Shown piece by piece: positions 54,724-64,000 of a DNA stretch of 64,000 nt (its first letter is position 1; every line of letters begins with the position of its first letter). The position numbers and the translations under genes were made by a program. The notes beneath the pieces were generated by a model. It was not told where the DNA came from. It worked only from the letters and a program-made list of their open reading frames with translations, and searched no databases. The stretch comes from Enterobacter hormaechei subsp. hoffmannii (GTDB lineage: Bacteria; Pseudomonadota; Gammaproteobacteria; Enterobacterales; Enterobacteriaceae). Location: NCBI RefSeq assembly GCF_001729745.1, contig NZ_CP017186.1, forward strand, positions 2,232,001 through 2,296,000, in the 5' to 3' direction.

Positions 54724-55233
54724 TTATGCGGTTTTGCTGAGCGCTTCGCGGATCAGCGTCTTGGTGAAACGCAGCCGACCGTCGAACGGCGGCTGGCTAT
54801 ACTCTTCCGGGTCGCGGTTGAGATCGAACTGCGGCTGATACCCCTGACTGAGATAGAGCCGCACCGCCTCCGGCTGACGAAACCCCGTAGTCAGGTAGAT
54901 GTGGCTGTAGCCCGCCAGCACCGCCCGGCGCTCCAGCTCCTGTACCACGCGCGCGGCCAGTCCCTGCTGGCGCAGCGTTTTATTCGTCCAGATACGTTTG
55001 ATCTCTGCGGTATGTTCGTCGAAGGGCTTGTACGCCCCGGTGGCGATGATCTCACCCTCGCGCTCCAGGACGATAAACAGCCCCTGCGGCGCCAGGTACC
55101 ACTCTGTCAGCTCGACTTCCGCATCCTTTGAAAAGTAGTCGCCGTAACGAGCGGCGTACTCACCGAAAAGCCCCGCGATAATGGGCTGAAGATCGGCATC
55201 TTCCGGCGAAACGTCACGAAATTGTTCATGCAT
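54724..55233 (-). CDS. GNAT N-acetyltransferase (S-modified cysteine acetylase candidate)
   Basis: 169 residues. GNAT motif A is visible as EIKRIWTNKTLRQQGLAARVVQELE and motif B as YLTTGFRQPEAVRLYLSQGY. In the Bacillus yxe and ytm operons the equivalent enzymes (YxeL/SnaB, YtmI/SnaA) N-acetylate S-(2-succino)cysteine or S-alkylcysteine. Context with binding proteins, a deacetylase and monooxygenases supports the same role here. Lies nine bases after the binding protein gene. Confidence 0.8.
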   Translation of the reverse strand: MHEQFRDVSPEDADLQPIIAGLFGEYAARYGDYFSKDAEVELTEWYLAPQGLFIVLEREGEIIATGAYKPFDEHTAEIKRIWTNKTLRQQGLAARVVQELERRAVLAGYSHIYLTTGFRQPEAVRLYLSQGYQPQFDLNRDPEEYSQPPFDGRLRFTKTLIREALSKTA

Positions 55234-55242
55234 AGCGCCTCC

Positions 55243-56175
55243 TTAATCGCCCAGACCCGCCGGGTTAACTTCGGAACTGGAGATACGCTCCACGCCTTCC
55301 CCCCAGCGGTTTAGCACCTTGTCGTAATCTCCGTTCTTGATCGCGCCGTTCAGCGCGGTTTGAACCGGTTCGACCAGGCCGCTGCCTTTTTTCAGCGTCA
55401 CCGCGATATGCGCCGCCTTCGGCCAGCCGCCGTCGACGCTGCCGACAAGTTTGGTTTTACCGTTGAGCGCCGCTTTCCAGGCGCCGATCACGTTCGGGCC
55501 AAAGTAGGCGTCCGCGCGTCCCGACTGAAGTGCCAGCGTTTGGGCCGCGTCGTCTTTGGTGTAGATCGGCGTAAAGGGTTTCAGCCCTTTTTTGAGGTTC
55601 TCTTCGTTCCATGCCAGCAGAATGGCTTCCTGGTTGGTGCCGGAACCCACGATGATGCGCAGCCCGGCGATATCCTCTGCCTTCACAAGCGAGTTGATGG
55701 GACTGGTGGATTTCACGTAGAAGCCAAGTGAATCCTTGCGATAGGTGGCGAAGTCGAACTTCTCTTTGCGCGCTTTGGTGACGGTGATGTTGCTGATAGC
55801 CGCATCGTATTTCCCGGAGGCCACCCCCAGCGGCCAGTCCTCCCAGGAGGTGGGAACCACGTTCAGCTCCAGCCCAAGGCTGTCCGCCACCAGACGCGCA
55901 ATGTCGACCTCACTTCCCAGCAGGGTCTTGTTGTCGTCGGAAAAGACCGTCAGCGGCGGTTGATTCAGTCCCGCCACCGCCACGGTAAATTTCCCCGGCA
56001 CGGCAAAGCGATAGTCTTTCGGCAGTTGCGCGATCGCATCGCTGTTTTTGGCGGTATTGATCGGCGTTTTATTGGCCTCAATGCTCACGCCGGTGCCGTT
56101 AATATTGACGTTCTCTGCCCAGACGGCAGGGGTAAAAGCCAGCGCAAGCGCCAGAATAAGCGATGATTTCTGCAT
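55243..56175 (-). CDS. Amino acid ABC transporter substrate-binding protein (first copy)
   Basis: 310 residues, family 3 binding protein. Signal peptide about 1-20 (ending TPAVWA). Typical features are LLGSEVDIARLVADSLGLEL, WEDWPLGVASGKYDAAISNI and VGSGTNQEAILLAWNEEN. The operon also encodes a second, diverged copy at its end, so two ligands or two affinities may feed one permease. Ligand inferred to be a cysteine or cystine derivative. Confidence 0.86.
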   Translation of the reverse strand: MQKSSLILALALAFTPAVWAENVNINGTGVSIEANKTPINTAKNSDAIAQLPKDYRFAVPGKFTVAVAGLNQPPLTVFSDDNKTLLGSEVDIARLVADSLGLELNVVPTSWEDWPLGVASGKYDAAISNITVTKARKEKFDFATYRKDSLGFYVKSTSPINSLVKAEDIAGLRIIVGSGTNQEAILLAWNEENLKKGLKPFTPIYTKDDAAQTLALQSGRADAYFGPNVIGAWKAALNGKTKLVGSVDGGWPKAAHIAVTLKKGSGLVEPVQTALNGAIKNGDYDKVLNRWGEGVERISSSEVNPAGLGD

Positions 56176-56189
56176 AGCGTTTTTCTCTT

Positions 56190-57506
56190 TTATTGTTGTG
56201 TGAACTGATTTTTGGGCTCGTCTAAGCCCAGACTTTCGCGCAGCGTGGTGCCGGGATAGTCGGTGCGGAACAGGCCGCGCGCCTGTAAAAGGGGGACCAC
56301 CTGGTCGACAAAGCGCGGGAAGGTGTCCGGCGTACCGCCCTGAATGATGAAGCCATCCGCCGCCTTCTCTTCGAACCAGGCCTGTAAACCATCGGCCACC
56401 TGCTCCGGTGTGCCGGAAAAACGCGGGCGCGGCGATGCGGCTTCCAGCGCGACCTGACGAAGAGTTAAGTTGCGCTCACGGGCGTTACGCTTGATTTCAT
56501 CGGTGGTGCTGCGGAAGCTGTTTTTGCCCAAATCGCCAATATCCGGGAACGGCGCGTCGAGGGAATACTGGCTGAAGTCGTGATGCTCGAAATAACGTCC
56601 AAGGTAATTCAGCGCATCATTAATGGAGACCAGTGCCGCCGTGGTTTGATACTGGTTTTCTACGTCATCGGCGTCGTTTCCAACAATCACGCTGACGCCC
56701 TGGAATATATGTAAATCCCCTGCGCGGCGGCCGTGACTTTCCAGCTGCTGTTTAACATCTCGGTAAAAAGCCTGGGCTTCTTCCAGCGTGTCATGGTGGG
56801 TAAAAATCGCGTCAGCATGTTTTGCCGCCAGCTTTTTACCGTCGTCGGACGCACCAGCCTGAAAGACAATCGGACGTCCCTGCGGGGTGCGGCCAATATT
56901 CAGCGGGCCAGAAACCCGGAAGAAATCACCGTGGTGATCCAGAGTATGCAGTTTCGACGCATCAAAGAACTGTCCGCTCTCTTTATTCCGGATAAAGGCA
57001 TCCCCTTCCCAGGAGTCCCACAGCCCTTTCACCACGTCGAGATACTCATCGGCAATGCGGTAGCGCAGCGCATGCTCCGGGTGTTTTTCGCGGGAGAAGT
57101 TCTTCGCTGACCCTTCCAGCGGCGACGTCACCACGTTCCAGCCTGCGCGTCCGTTGCTCAGGTGATCGAGGCTGGCGAACTGGCGTGCAGCGGTGAAAGG
57201 CTCGCTGTACGAGGTGGATAACGTGCCGACCAGCCCCAGGCGCGAGGTGATACTCGCCAGCGCGGACAACACCGTCAGCGGCTCAAAGCGGTTTAAAAAA
57301 TGCGGAATGGATTTCTCGTTAATATAAAGACCGTCGGCCACAAATATAAAGTCGAGCTTGCCCTCTTCTGCTTTTAAAGCCGTTTCTTTGACGAAATCAA
57401 AATTAATGCTGGCATCCGCGACCGCCGCCGGGTGGCGCCAGGCAGACATATTTCCGGATGCACCATGCAAAATGGTCCCCAGCCGCAATTGACGATGTGC
57501 AGACAT
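56190..57506 (-). CDS. Flavin-dependent monooxygenase, NtaA/YxeK type
   Basis: 438 residues from the ATG at 57506, which follows TTGAGGTGAAT; a GTG two codons upstream is not needed. The luciferase-like TIM barrel shows [36 protein letters not shown] and [23 protein letters not shown]. This subgroup (NtaA, DszA, YxeK, YtnJ) uses reduced FMN and oxygen. In Bacillus, YxeK cleaves the C-S bond of N-acetyl-S-(2-succino)cysteine, so the same step is proposed. A flavin reductase is not encoded in the operon. Confidence 0.86.
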   Translation of the reverse strand: MSAHRQLRLGTILHGASGNMSAWRHPAAVADASINFDFVKETALKAEEGKLDFIFVADGLYINEKSIPHFLNRFEPLTVLSALASITSRLGLVGTLSTSYSEPFTAARQFASLDHLSNGRAGWNVVTSPLEGSAKNFSREKHPEHALRYRIADEYLDVVKGLWDSWEGDAFIRNKESGQFFDASKLHTLDHHGDFFRVSGPLNIGRTPQGRPIVFQAGASDDGKKLAAKHADAIFTHHDTLEEAQAFYRDVKQQLESHGRRAGDLHIFQGVSVIVGNDADDVENQYQTTAALVSINDALNYLGRYFEHHDFSQYSLDAPFPDIGDLGKNSFRSTTDEIKRNARERNLTLRQVALEAASPRPRFSGTPEQVADGLQAWFEEKAADGFIIQGGTPDTFPRFVDQVVPLLQARGLFRTDYPGTTLRESLGLDEPKNQFTQQ

Positions 57507-57522
57507 ATTCACCTCAAATTAA

Positions 57523-58644
57523 TTAAACGTGTTGCAGGGCTTTTTCCGCGAGCTGAGCAAAATAGCGGGCAGCGGGTTCGATTAATGCTTCGTCCGGGTT
57601 AAATGCCGGGTGATGTAACCCAAACGGACTGTTGCTGCCAATGCTGACAAACGCGCCGGGTATGTTTTGCAGATAGACCGCGAAATCCTCCCCGCCCATG
57701 TGCAGTTCCGCATGCCGGGTTTCATATCCCGCTTCGCGCGCAACCGAGGTGGCAAACCCGGCCCAGTGCTCATCGTTCACCAGCGCGGTGGGTCCGGCGT
57801 ACCAGGTGATGTTGATCTGCGCGCTAAAGGCGCTGGCAAATCCGGCGGCGATTTCACCGACGCGCGCTTTCACGTTCTGCTGCACTTCCGTGCGGTGCGT
57901 GCGCAGCGTGCCCTCCAGCTCAACGCTTTCCGGCAGCACGTTCCAGGTATTCCCCCCGGCGATGCGCGTCACGCTCAGAACGACCGAATCCAGCGTGTTA
58001 ACGTTACGGCTGGCTACGCTTTGCAGCGCGGTCACCAGCTGGCTTGCCAGCACGATGGCGTCGTTGCCTTCATGGGGACGTGCGGCATGCGCGCCTTTGC
58101 CGGTAACATGAATAACGAAGCGATCGACGTTCGCATAGAATGGGCCGCCGCGCGTAGCAAACTCGCCGACCGGCAGTGAAGGCTCGTTATGCATTCCGAA
58201 AATCGCGCGTACGTCACGTAACGCCCCGGCCCGCACCATACTTTTTGCTCCGCCGAAATTCTCTTCCGCAGGCTGGAACAGGATCCGCACGCGACCGTTG
58301 AGCGAGGCTTCCCGCTCCTTTAGCTTTAACGCAGCGCCGAGGATCACGCTGGTGTGGATGTCATGGCCACAGGCATGCATCACCCCCGCACGCCGGGAGC
58401 TAAACGGTACCCCACTGCGCTCGTCGATGGGTAACGCGTCGATATCGGCGCGCAGCGCAACCAGTGCGTTGCCCGTGCCGATCTCCGCAACCAGCCCGGT
58501 CTGGAGATCGTAAGGCAGCGGTGCAATCCCGGCCGCCGTCAGCCACTCGCGCAGACGCGCCGTTGTTTCGACCTCCTGACCGGAGAGTTCAGGGTTCTGG
58601 TGCAGCTCACGGCGCCAGGCAATCAGTTGTTCGCTAAAGCTCAT
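57523..58644 (-). CDS. M20-family amidohydrolase (N-acyl amino acid deacetylase)
   Basis: 373 residues. Metal-binding motifs of the HipO/YxeP group are intact: ADIDALPIDE, HACGHDIHTS, FQPAEENFGG and the C-terminal GGEDFAVY. It hydrolyses N-acyl amino acids in the cytosol. In the proposed pathway it removes the acetyl group to release cysteine after the side chain is cut (YxeP role). Start overlaps the stop of the preceding gene (ATGA at 58641-58644). Confidence 0.88.
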   Translation of the reverse strand: MSFSEQLIAWRRELHQNPELSGQEVETTARLREWLTAAGIAPLPYDLQTGLVAEIGTGNALVALRADIDALPIDERSGVPFSSRRAGVMHACGHDIHTSVILGAALKLKEREASLNGRVRILFQPAEENFGGAKSMVRAGALRDVRAIFGMHNEPSLPVGEFATRGGPFYANVDRFVIHVTGKGAHAARPHEGNDAIVLASQLVTALQSVASRNVNTLDSVVLSVTRIAGGNTWNVLPESVELEGTLRTHRTEVQQNVKARVGEIAAGFASAFSAQINITWYAGPTALVNDEHWAGFATSVAREAGYETRHAELHMGGEDFAVYLQNIPGAFVSIGSNSPFGLHHPAFNPDEALIEPAARYFAQLAEKALQHV

Positions 58645-59642
58645 ACGGTCACCTCCCTGTTAAATCGCGCCTCGGCCAGCAGTCGCAGTGACTGCACGCG
58701 CGTTGCGCCATCAGCGACCGGCGTGTCGATGATAAATTCGTCAATTCCCCACTGCTGATGCAGCGCGTTGAGCTGTTCAAGCACCGAATCCGCCGTTCCG
58801 GCCAGCAGAGACTGCGCCCGACGCGCGATGCGCACCGGGTCACTCCCCGCCTGCCGCGCAAAGGCGTAGGCCTGTTCTTCGCTGGCCACGGTGACGCGCT
58901 GTCCGTTTACCAGCTCCACGCCCCACACTTCAACCTTCTGCGCCAGCGCATCGGCCTCAGCCTGGGTTGGGGCAACAATGACCTGCACGGCCACAATCAC
59001 CTCCCGGACGCTGTGTTGACGCCACGCTGTGACGACCTCGCGCAGCAGCTCAGGATCACCGTTCAGATGGGCGGCAAAGACAAAATGCCAGTCGAGGGAG
59101 GCCGCCAGTAGCGCGCTTTCGGTACTGGCGCCCAGCAGAAATCCTCGGGCAGGCACCGGCGGCAGCGGCGTGGCGCGAACGTCCTCCTCCGCTGACTGAT
59201 TTTCAGGGCGGATCCAGCGATCAAGCTGCGTCAGTTGTTCAGTAAAGCTGCCTTTTTCCTGCGGATTTAGGCCGTACTGCAAGGCGCGGGTAGAAAGCGG
59301 CAGACCGCCGGGCGCTTTGCCAACGCCCAGATCAACCCGGCCCGGCGCAATGGCGGCCAGTACGTTAAAATTTTCGGCGACTTTATAGGGGCTGTAATGT
59401 TGCAGCATGACGCCGCCTGAGCCCACGCGAATACGTTTTGTTTGCCCGAGGATCCAGGCAATCAGCAGCTCCGGCGAGGGGCTGGCAAGCTGCGGGGTAT
59501 TGTGGTGTTCGGCAATCCAGAAGCGGTGATAACCCAGCGTTTCTGCCTGTTGCGCCAGTGCTAAGGTTCGCGCCAGCGCATCGGCGGCTGTTTCGTGTTC
59601 TGCGACGGGGCTTTTATCCAGAATGCTGATTCGCCATGACAT
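58641..59642 (-). CDS. LLM-class flavin-dependent oxidoreductase, first gene of the operon
   Basis: 333 residues, bacterial luciferase-like fold. RFWIAEHHNTPQLASPSPEL, RIRVGSGGVMLQHYSPYKVAENF and RVDLGVGKAPGG are the typical blocks of the small luciferase-like oxidoreductases (YtmO/CmoO group). With the larger NtaA-type enzyme it gives the operon two monooxygenases, as in the Bacillus ytm operon. It begins 108 bp from the cupin gene; the operon promoter must lie in that gap. Confidence 0.85.
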   Translation of the reverse strand: MSWRISILDKSPVAEHETAADALARTLALAQQAETLGYHRFWIAEHHNTPQLASPSPELLIAWILGQTKRIRVGSGGVMLQHYSPYKVAENFNVLAAIAPGRVDLGVGKAPGGLPLSTRALQYGLNPQEKGSFTEQLTQLDRWIRPENQSAEEDVRATPLPPVPARGFLLGASTESALLAASLDWHFVFAAHLNGDPELLREVVTAWRQHSVREVIVAVQVIVAPTQAEADALAQKVEVWGVELVNGQRVTVASEEQAYAFARQAGSDPVRIARRAQSLLAGTADSVLEQLNALHQQWGIDEFIIDTPVADGATRVQSLRLLAEARFNREVTV

Positions 59643-59750
59643 GTTGCGTTCTCGTTTGACTTAACATGTCGTCATTATTAAAGGCGGATTTCACCTCTGA
59701 GAAACAATTAATTTACATTTGGATTGCCGGAAATCAGCTATAGCTTACCG

Positions 59751-60149
59751 CTACTCGTTCGGATACTGCTCGTCGGTGACCTTCTCCAGCCATGCCACCG
59801 GGCTCCCGTCGACAGCTTCTGCGATGGCGATATGGGTCATGGCCGTCTGCACGCTTGCACCGTGCCAGTGCTTCACGCCGGGTGGGATCCAGGCGATATC
59901 ACCCTGATTCAGCGGTTCCGCCTCTTTCCCCCACTCCTGTAACCAGCCGCGCCCCTGCGTCACGATCAGCGTTTGTCCAAGAGGATGCGTATGCCAGGCG
60001 GTACGTGCGCCGGGTTCAAAGGTGACGGTCGCGCCGCCGACTTTTGCCGGTTCAGTCGCCTGGAAAGGTGCGTCAATGCGCACGCTGCCGGTAAACCAGG
60101 CCTCTGGCCCATGAACGGAAGGTAGCGAACCGCTACGGATAATTTTCAT
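59751..60149 (-). CDS. Cupin-domain protein
   Basis: 132 residues forming one cupin barrel. Motif 1 [22 protein letters not shown] contains the two His and a Gln at the usual Glu position, and motif 2 is [16 protein letters not shown]. The protein resembles small metal-dependent cupins of the mandelonitrile lyase or YhhW-like type; reaction unknown. It is divergent from a LysR regulator over about 110 bp and probably controlled by it. Confidence 0.8.
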   Translation of the reverse strand: MKIIRSGSLPSVHGPEAWFTGSVRIDAPFQATEPAKVGGATVTFEPGARTAWHTHPLGQTLIVTQGRGWLQEWGKEAEPLNQGDIAWIPPGVKHWHGASVQTAMTHIAIAEAVDGSPVAWLEKVTDEQYPNE

Positions 60150-60255
60150 GATCTACTCCTCGTTTGCTATTGCGTTAACAGTAGCGTAAAGCCATGGGGA
60201 GCATTAGAGTGCATAATCAGAAAGGAACTATGAGTTCAATTCATAAATAGGATAA

Positions 60256-61152
<897 letters not shown>

Positions 61153-61194
61153 GCTCTACCTATAGGTAACTATTAAGTAAACCTGATGATTAAA

Positions 61195-61447
61195 TCAGCA
61201 TTCGCCGACCTTTTTGCCTAAAAAAACGTCACGATTCAGCGCGTTGTGATCGCAGTCTGCTCTGACCACACGATTTCCTTCGACGAGCATCACTTTCGGC
61301 ACGGTTATATTTTGCGTCGCTTATCAATTGCGGGTAGGATGCCTCGCCATGTTTTGCCTTATCCATACACAGAATGACTGGAAAGGCAGCATGTGTCTGC
61401 GCAGAAGCAATCGTTTGTTTCGGCTTCTTCCAGGCAGGACTATCACG
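61195..61447 (-). pseudogene. Decayed gene remnant with a one-base frameshift
   Basis: On the minus strand the frame from 61447 reads SPAWKKPKQTIASAQTHAAF, PVILCMDKAKHGEASYP and QLISDA. It then shifts frame at a run of four A bases (61307-61315 region) and continues as NITVPKVMLVEGNRVV and RADCDHNALNRDVFLGKKVGEC to a TGA at 61195-61197. Removing one A restores one continuous frame of about 84 codons. No credible start or ribosome site is seen and a TAA precedes it, so it looks like the C-terminal part of a lost gene. Family not recognised. It fills most of the gap before ansP. Confidence 0.4.
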
Positions 61448-61479
61448 TTAATGGTTCAGACAGGCAAACAGGTAACTCA

Positions 61480-62976
61480 ATGAAAACAAGCAATAAAAGC
61501 GCAGCCGATCATCATGCTGCTAAACGTCGCTGGTTGAACTCTCATGAAGAGGGCTATCACAAGGCGATGGGCAACCGTCAGGTTCAGATGATCGCCATCG
61601 GCGGCGCTATCGGTACAGGTCTTTTTTTAGGTGCAGGCGCACGTCTGCAAATGGCTGGCCCCGCTCTCGCCCTGGTCTATCTGGTGTGCGGGATCTTCTC
61701 TTTCTTCATTCTTCGCGCCCTCGGCGAGCTGGTGCTCCACCGCCCTTCCAGCGGTAGCTTTGTCTCTTACGCCCGTGAATTTCTCGGTGAAAAGGCCGCG
61801 TATGTCGCGGGCTGGATGTACTTCGTTAACTGGGCAATGACCGGTATCGTCGATATCACCGCCGTTGCGCTGTACATGCACTACTGGGGCGCGTTTGGCG
61901 ATGTGCCGCAGTGGGTGTTCGCCCTCGGGGCGCTGGCAATCGTCGGGACCATGAACATGATCGGCGTGAAATGGTTCGCCGAGATGGAGTTCTGGTTCGC
62001 GCTGGTGAAGGTGCTGGCCATTGTGATCTTCCTGGTGGTCGGGACCGTATTCCTCGGCACCGGTAAACCGCTGGACGGCAACGCCACCGGCTTCCACCTG
62101 ATTACCGATAACGGTGGTTTCTTCCCGCACGGCCTGCTGCCAGCGCTGGTTCTGGTCCAGGGCGTGGTATTCGCCTTTGCCTCCATCGAACTGGTCGGTA
62201 CGGCGGCAGGTGAATGTAAAGATCCGCAGACGATGGTGCCTAAAGCCATCAACAGCGTGATCTGGCGTATCGGTCTGTTCTATGTGGGCTCCGTGGTATT
62301 GCTGGTACTGCTGCTGCCGTGGAATGCATACCAGGCGGGGCAAAGCCCGTTTGTGACCTTCTTCTCTAAGCTGGGCGTGCCGTACGTGGGCAGCATCATG
62401 AACATCGTGGTACTGACTGCCGCGCTCTCCAGCCTGAACTCCGGGCTCTATTCGACGGGCCGTATCCTGCGCTCCATGTCGATGGGGGGCTCTGCGCCGA
62501 AGTTTATGTCGAAGATGAGCAAGCAGCAGGTGCCTTACGCGGGTATTCTGGCTACGCTGGTGGTGTATATCTTTGGCGTGTTCCTGAACTATCTCGTGCC
62601 GTCTCAGGTGTTTGAGATCGTGCTGAACGTCGCTGCGCTGGGCATCATCGCCTCCTGGGCCTTTATCGTGGTGTGTCAGATGCGTCTGCGCAAAGCAATT
62701 AAAGAAGGGAAAGCGGCTGACGTCAGCTTCAAGCTGCCGGGCGCGCCGGTAACATCCTGGCTTACCCTGCTATTCCTGTTGAGCGTGCTGGTGCTGATGG
62801 CCTTCGACTACCCTAACGGCACCTACACCATCGCTACAATCCCGCTGCTGGCGGTGCTGTTGATTGCCGGCTGGTTTGGCGTGCGTAAACGCGTGAATGA
62901 AATCCACAGTACCGCCCCGGTTCATCCTGGAGATGACAAACAGGATGGTCCGCTGGTGGAAGAGACGTCGCGTTAA
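61480..62976 (+). CDS. ansP: L-asparagine permease
   Basis: 498 residues with 12 membrane helices of the amino acid-polyamine-organocation family. The start region AAKRRWLNSHEEGYHKAMGNRQVQMIAIGGAIGTGLFLGAG and later AGECKDPQTMVPKAINSVIW are nearly identical to E. coli AnsP. It imports L-asparagine by proton symport at the inner membrane. The ATG at 61480 is chosen because it gives the family length; a GTG 29 codons upstream overlaps the decayed gene on the other strand. A REP pair follows the stop. Confidence 0.94.
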   Translation: MKTSNKSAADHHAAKRRWLNSHEEGYHKAMGNRQVQMIAIGGAIGTGLFLGAGARLQMAGPALALVYLVCGIFSFFILRALGELVLHRPSSGSFVSYAREFLGEKAAYVAGWMYFVNWAMTGIVDITAVALYMHYWGAFGDVPQWVFALGALAIVGTMNMIGVKWFAEMEFWFALVKVLAIVIFLVVGTVFLGTGKPLDGNATGFHLITDNGGFFPHGLLPALVLVQGVVFAFASIELVGTAAGECKDPQTMVPKAINSVIWRIGLFYVGSVVLLVLLLPWNAYQAGQSPFVTFFSKLGVPYVGSIMNIVVLTAALSSLNSGLYSTGRILRSMSMGGSAPKFMSKMSKQQVPYAGILATLVVYIFGVFLNYLVPSQVFEIVLNVAALGIIASWAFIVVCQMRLRKAIKEGKAADVSFKLPGAPVTSWLTLLFLLSVLVLMAFDYPNGTYTIATIPLLAVLLIAGWFGVRKRVNEIHSTAPVHPGDDKQDGPLVEETSR

Positions 62977-62983
62977 TAAAAAA

Positions 62984-63058
62984 GCCGGGTGGCGGCTACG
63001 CCTTACCCGGCCTGCATTTCATTGTTTTCCAGGCCCGGTAAGCGCAGCGCCACCGGGC
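62984..63058. repeat. REP/BIME pair between ansP and yncE
   Basis: GCCGGGTGGCGGCTACGCCT... (62984-63011) and an inverted, slightly diverged copy ending GCAGCGCCACCGGGC (63033-63058). Same unit as at 42541-42612. Confidence 0.88.
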
Positions 63059-63068
63059 AATTCCCACC

Positions 63069-64000
63069 TTAAAGCGCGATACGAATCACATCGTCAGGCT
63101 GAGTGGCTTCCTGCTGACGGGTAGACTTCTGTTTCACCGTCACGTACAGCGTTTTACCGTCCGCAGACAGCGCCAGGCTGTTCGGGTAAACCGGCGTATC
63201 GAAGGTTTTGGTCACTTTGTAAGTTTTGGCATCAATCACGCTCACCTTGCCCGCCTCGCGGTGCGTCACATAGGCTTCGTTACGCGCCGGGTTAAACAGT
63301 ACGGCCAGCGATTCTGGCGCGGCGATTTTCTGCATTACGCTGCCATCTTTCAAATTCACCACCAGCACTTCAGGCTGTTTTGAATCCGTCACAAACGCAC
63401 GCTGGCCGGCAGTGTCCAGGCTCAGGTTCAGGTAGAAGTGCTCTTTTCCGTCTTCCTGTACTTTCTTACGGCTGAGGATTTTGTTGGTCGCGGTATCAAT
63501 GGTCACCAGCTCACCGTCCGCATTGGTGGTATACAGGCGTTTTGCCTTCGCATCCAGCGCCAGTCCGGTGCTGAACGTGCCGGTGTTCGTGATGGTGTCC
63601 TTCAGCTTCAGCGTTGCGCCATCAACAACCCAGATCACGCTCTCCTTGCCGATGCCGGTAATGTATACCGTATTGGTCGTGTCATCGGCCACCAGCTGGC
63701 GCGGCTGAAGCGGCTTCACCGTGTCGCTACGTTTGCGATCGTCCAGCACCAGGCGCCCTTTCACCTCGCTCGTTTTGGCGTCAATCGCCGTCACGGCGCT
63801 GTTGACGGTGTTACCGAACCACAGCGTCTGGGTGGCGTTATCGATCGTGGCGCCAAACGGCTTGAGATCGTTATGAATCGCCTGCGTCACTTCCAGCGTG
63901 ACCGGATCCAGACGATAGACCACGCCGCCCTTATCGGTTTTGCGGCTTTGTGACGTCGCAACCCACAGCGCGTTTTCCTGCTGGCTGACGGCCATTTCAT
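63069..64000 (-). CDS. yncE: YncE-like periplasmic beta-propeller protein (5' end outside window)
   Basis: The last 310 codons are present; the frame is open to the right edge, and the Met at 63995 is internal (context EMAVSQQENALW). Repeats such as LYTTNADGELVTIDTATNKIL, VTDSKQPEVLVVNLKDG and VTHREAGKVSVIDAKTYKV are blades of a seven-bladed YVTN propeller. E. coli YncE is a secreted, DNA-binding-capable periplasmic protein of about 353 residues, derepressed under iron limitation or MarR-type control. The position next to ansP is conserved. The signal peptide should lie just beyond the window. Confidence 0.93.
   Translation of the reverse strand, partial: EMAVSQQENALWVATSQSRKTDKGGVVYRLDPVTLEVTQAIHNDLKPFGATIDNATQTLWFGNTVNSAVTAIDAKTSEVKGRLVLDDRKRSDTVKPLQPRQLVADDTTNTVYITGIGKESVIWVVDGATLKLKDTITNTGTFSTGLALDAKAKRLYTTNADGELVTIDTATNKILSRKKVQEDGKEHFYLNLSLDTAGQRAFVTDSKQPEVLVVNLKDGSVMQKIAAPESLAVLFNPARNEAYVTHREAGKVSVIDAKTYKVTKTFDTPVYPNSLALSADGKTLYVTVKQKSTRQQEATQPDDVIRIAL

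Overview
The window looks like chromosomal DNA of an Enterobacter-type member of the Enterobacteriaceae (E. cloacae complex, Lelliottia or a close relative). The backbone gene order matches the E. coli K-12 segment between ddp and ansP: ddpXABCDF, osmC, bdm, sra, maeA, adhP, fdnGHI, yddG, an OmpD/NmpC-type porin, narU, narZYWV, nhoA, pptA, yncG, ansP and yncE. Coding density is high, GC is moderately high, and REP and ERIC repeats are present. Species rank is an inference; no rRNA, tRNA or marker gene in the window settles it.

Layout. 1-3.2 kb: the 5' end of a sucrose-operon fructokinase, a BLUF-EAL photoreceptor phosphodiesterase and a membrane-anchored alpha/beta hydrolase. 3.3-10.3 kb: an RpiR-family regulator and the D-Ala-D-Ala dipeptidase/dipeptide ABC transporter operon, behind a sigma-54-like promoter. 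10.3-15.7 kb: osmC, a LysR/MBL-fold divergent pair, a VOC protein, bdm, sra and maeA. 16.0-19.3 kb: an accessory block holding an orphan type VI cassette (Hcp, an L,D-transpeptidase-like toxin and a candidate immunity protein), then an additional ABC-F ATPase preceded by a leader peptide and a heavily folded leader RNA. 19.4-24.6 kb: adhP, an Fe-S Rrf2 regulator with its divergent flavoprotein, araJ-type MFS and PPK2. 24.6-35.8 kb: selenocysteine-containing formate dehydrogenase-N, yddG, porin, the smvA/smvR biocide-efflux pair and narU. 35.9-42.5 kb: nitrate reductase Z. 42.6-52 kb: nhoA, a flavin reductase, a broken second T6SS effector with an intact immunity gene, a second EF-G with a divergent ArsR regulator, two further regulators, a GNAT enzyme, an LpxL paralogue, pptA and a GST. 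52-59.6 kb: an eight-gene operon whose parts match the Bacillus yxe/ytm operons for salvage of S-modified cysteines. 59.7-64 kb: cupin/LysR pair, a decayed gene, ansP and the 3' part of yncE.

How the parts work together. Formate dehydrogenase-N and nitrate reductase Z can form a formate-to-nitrate respiratory chain through quinone, with NarU supplying nitrate. The ddp operon and the 52-59.6 kb operon scavenge peptide- or cysteine-derived nitrogen, carbon and sulfur. The accessory genes cover interbacterial antagonism and immunity, biocide efflux and ribosome-associated functions (ABC-F, EF-G2). The strongest candidate for an undescribed system is the leader region at 17.34-17.54 kb: a 27-codon ORF overlaps one hairpin, and an 8-bp alternative helix would break a three-way junction that covers the ABC-F ribosome-binding region.
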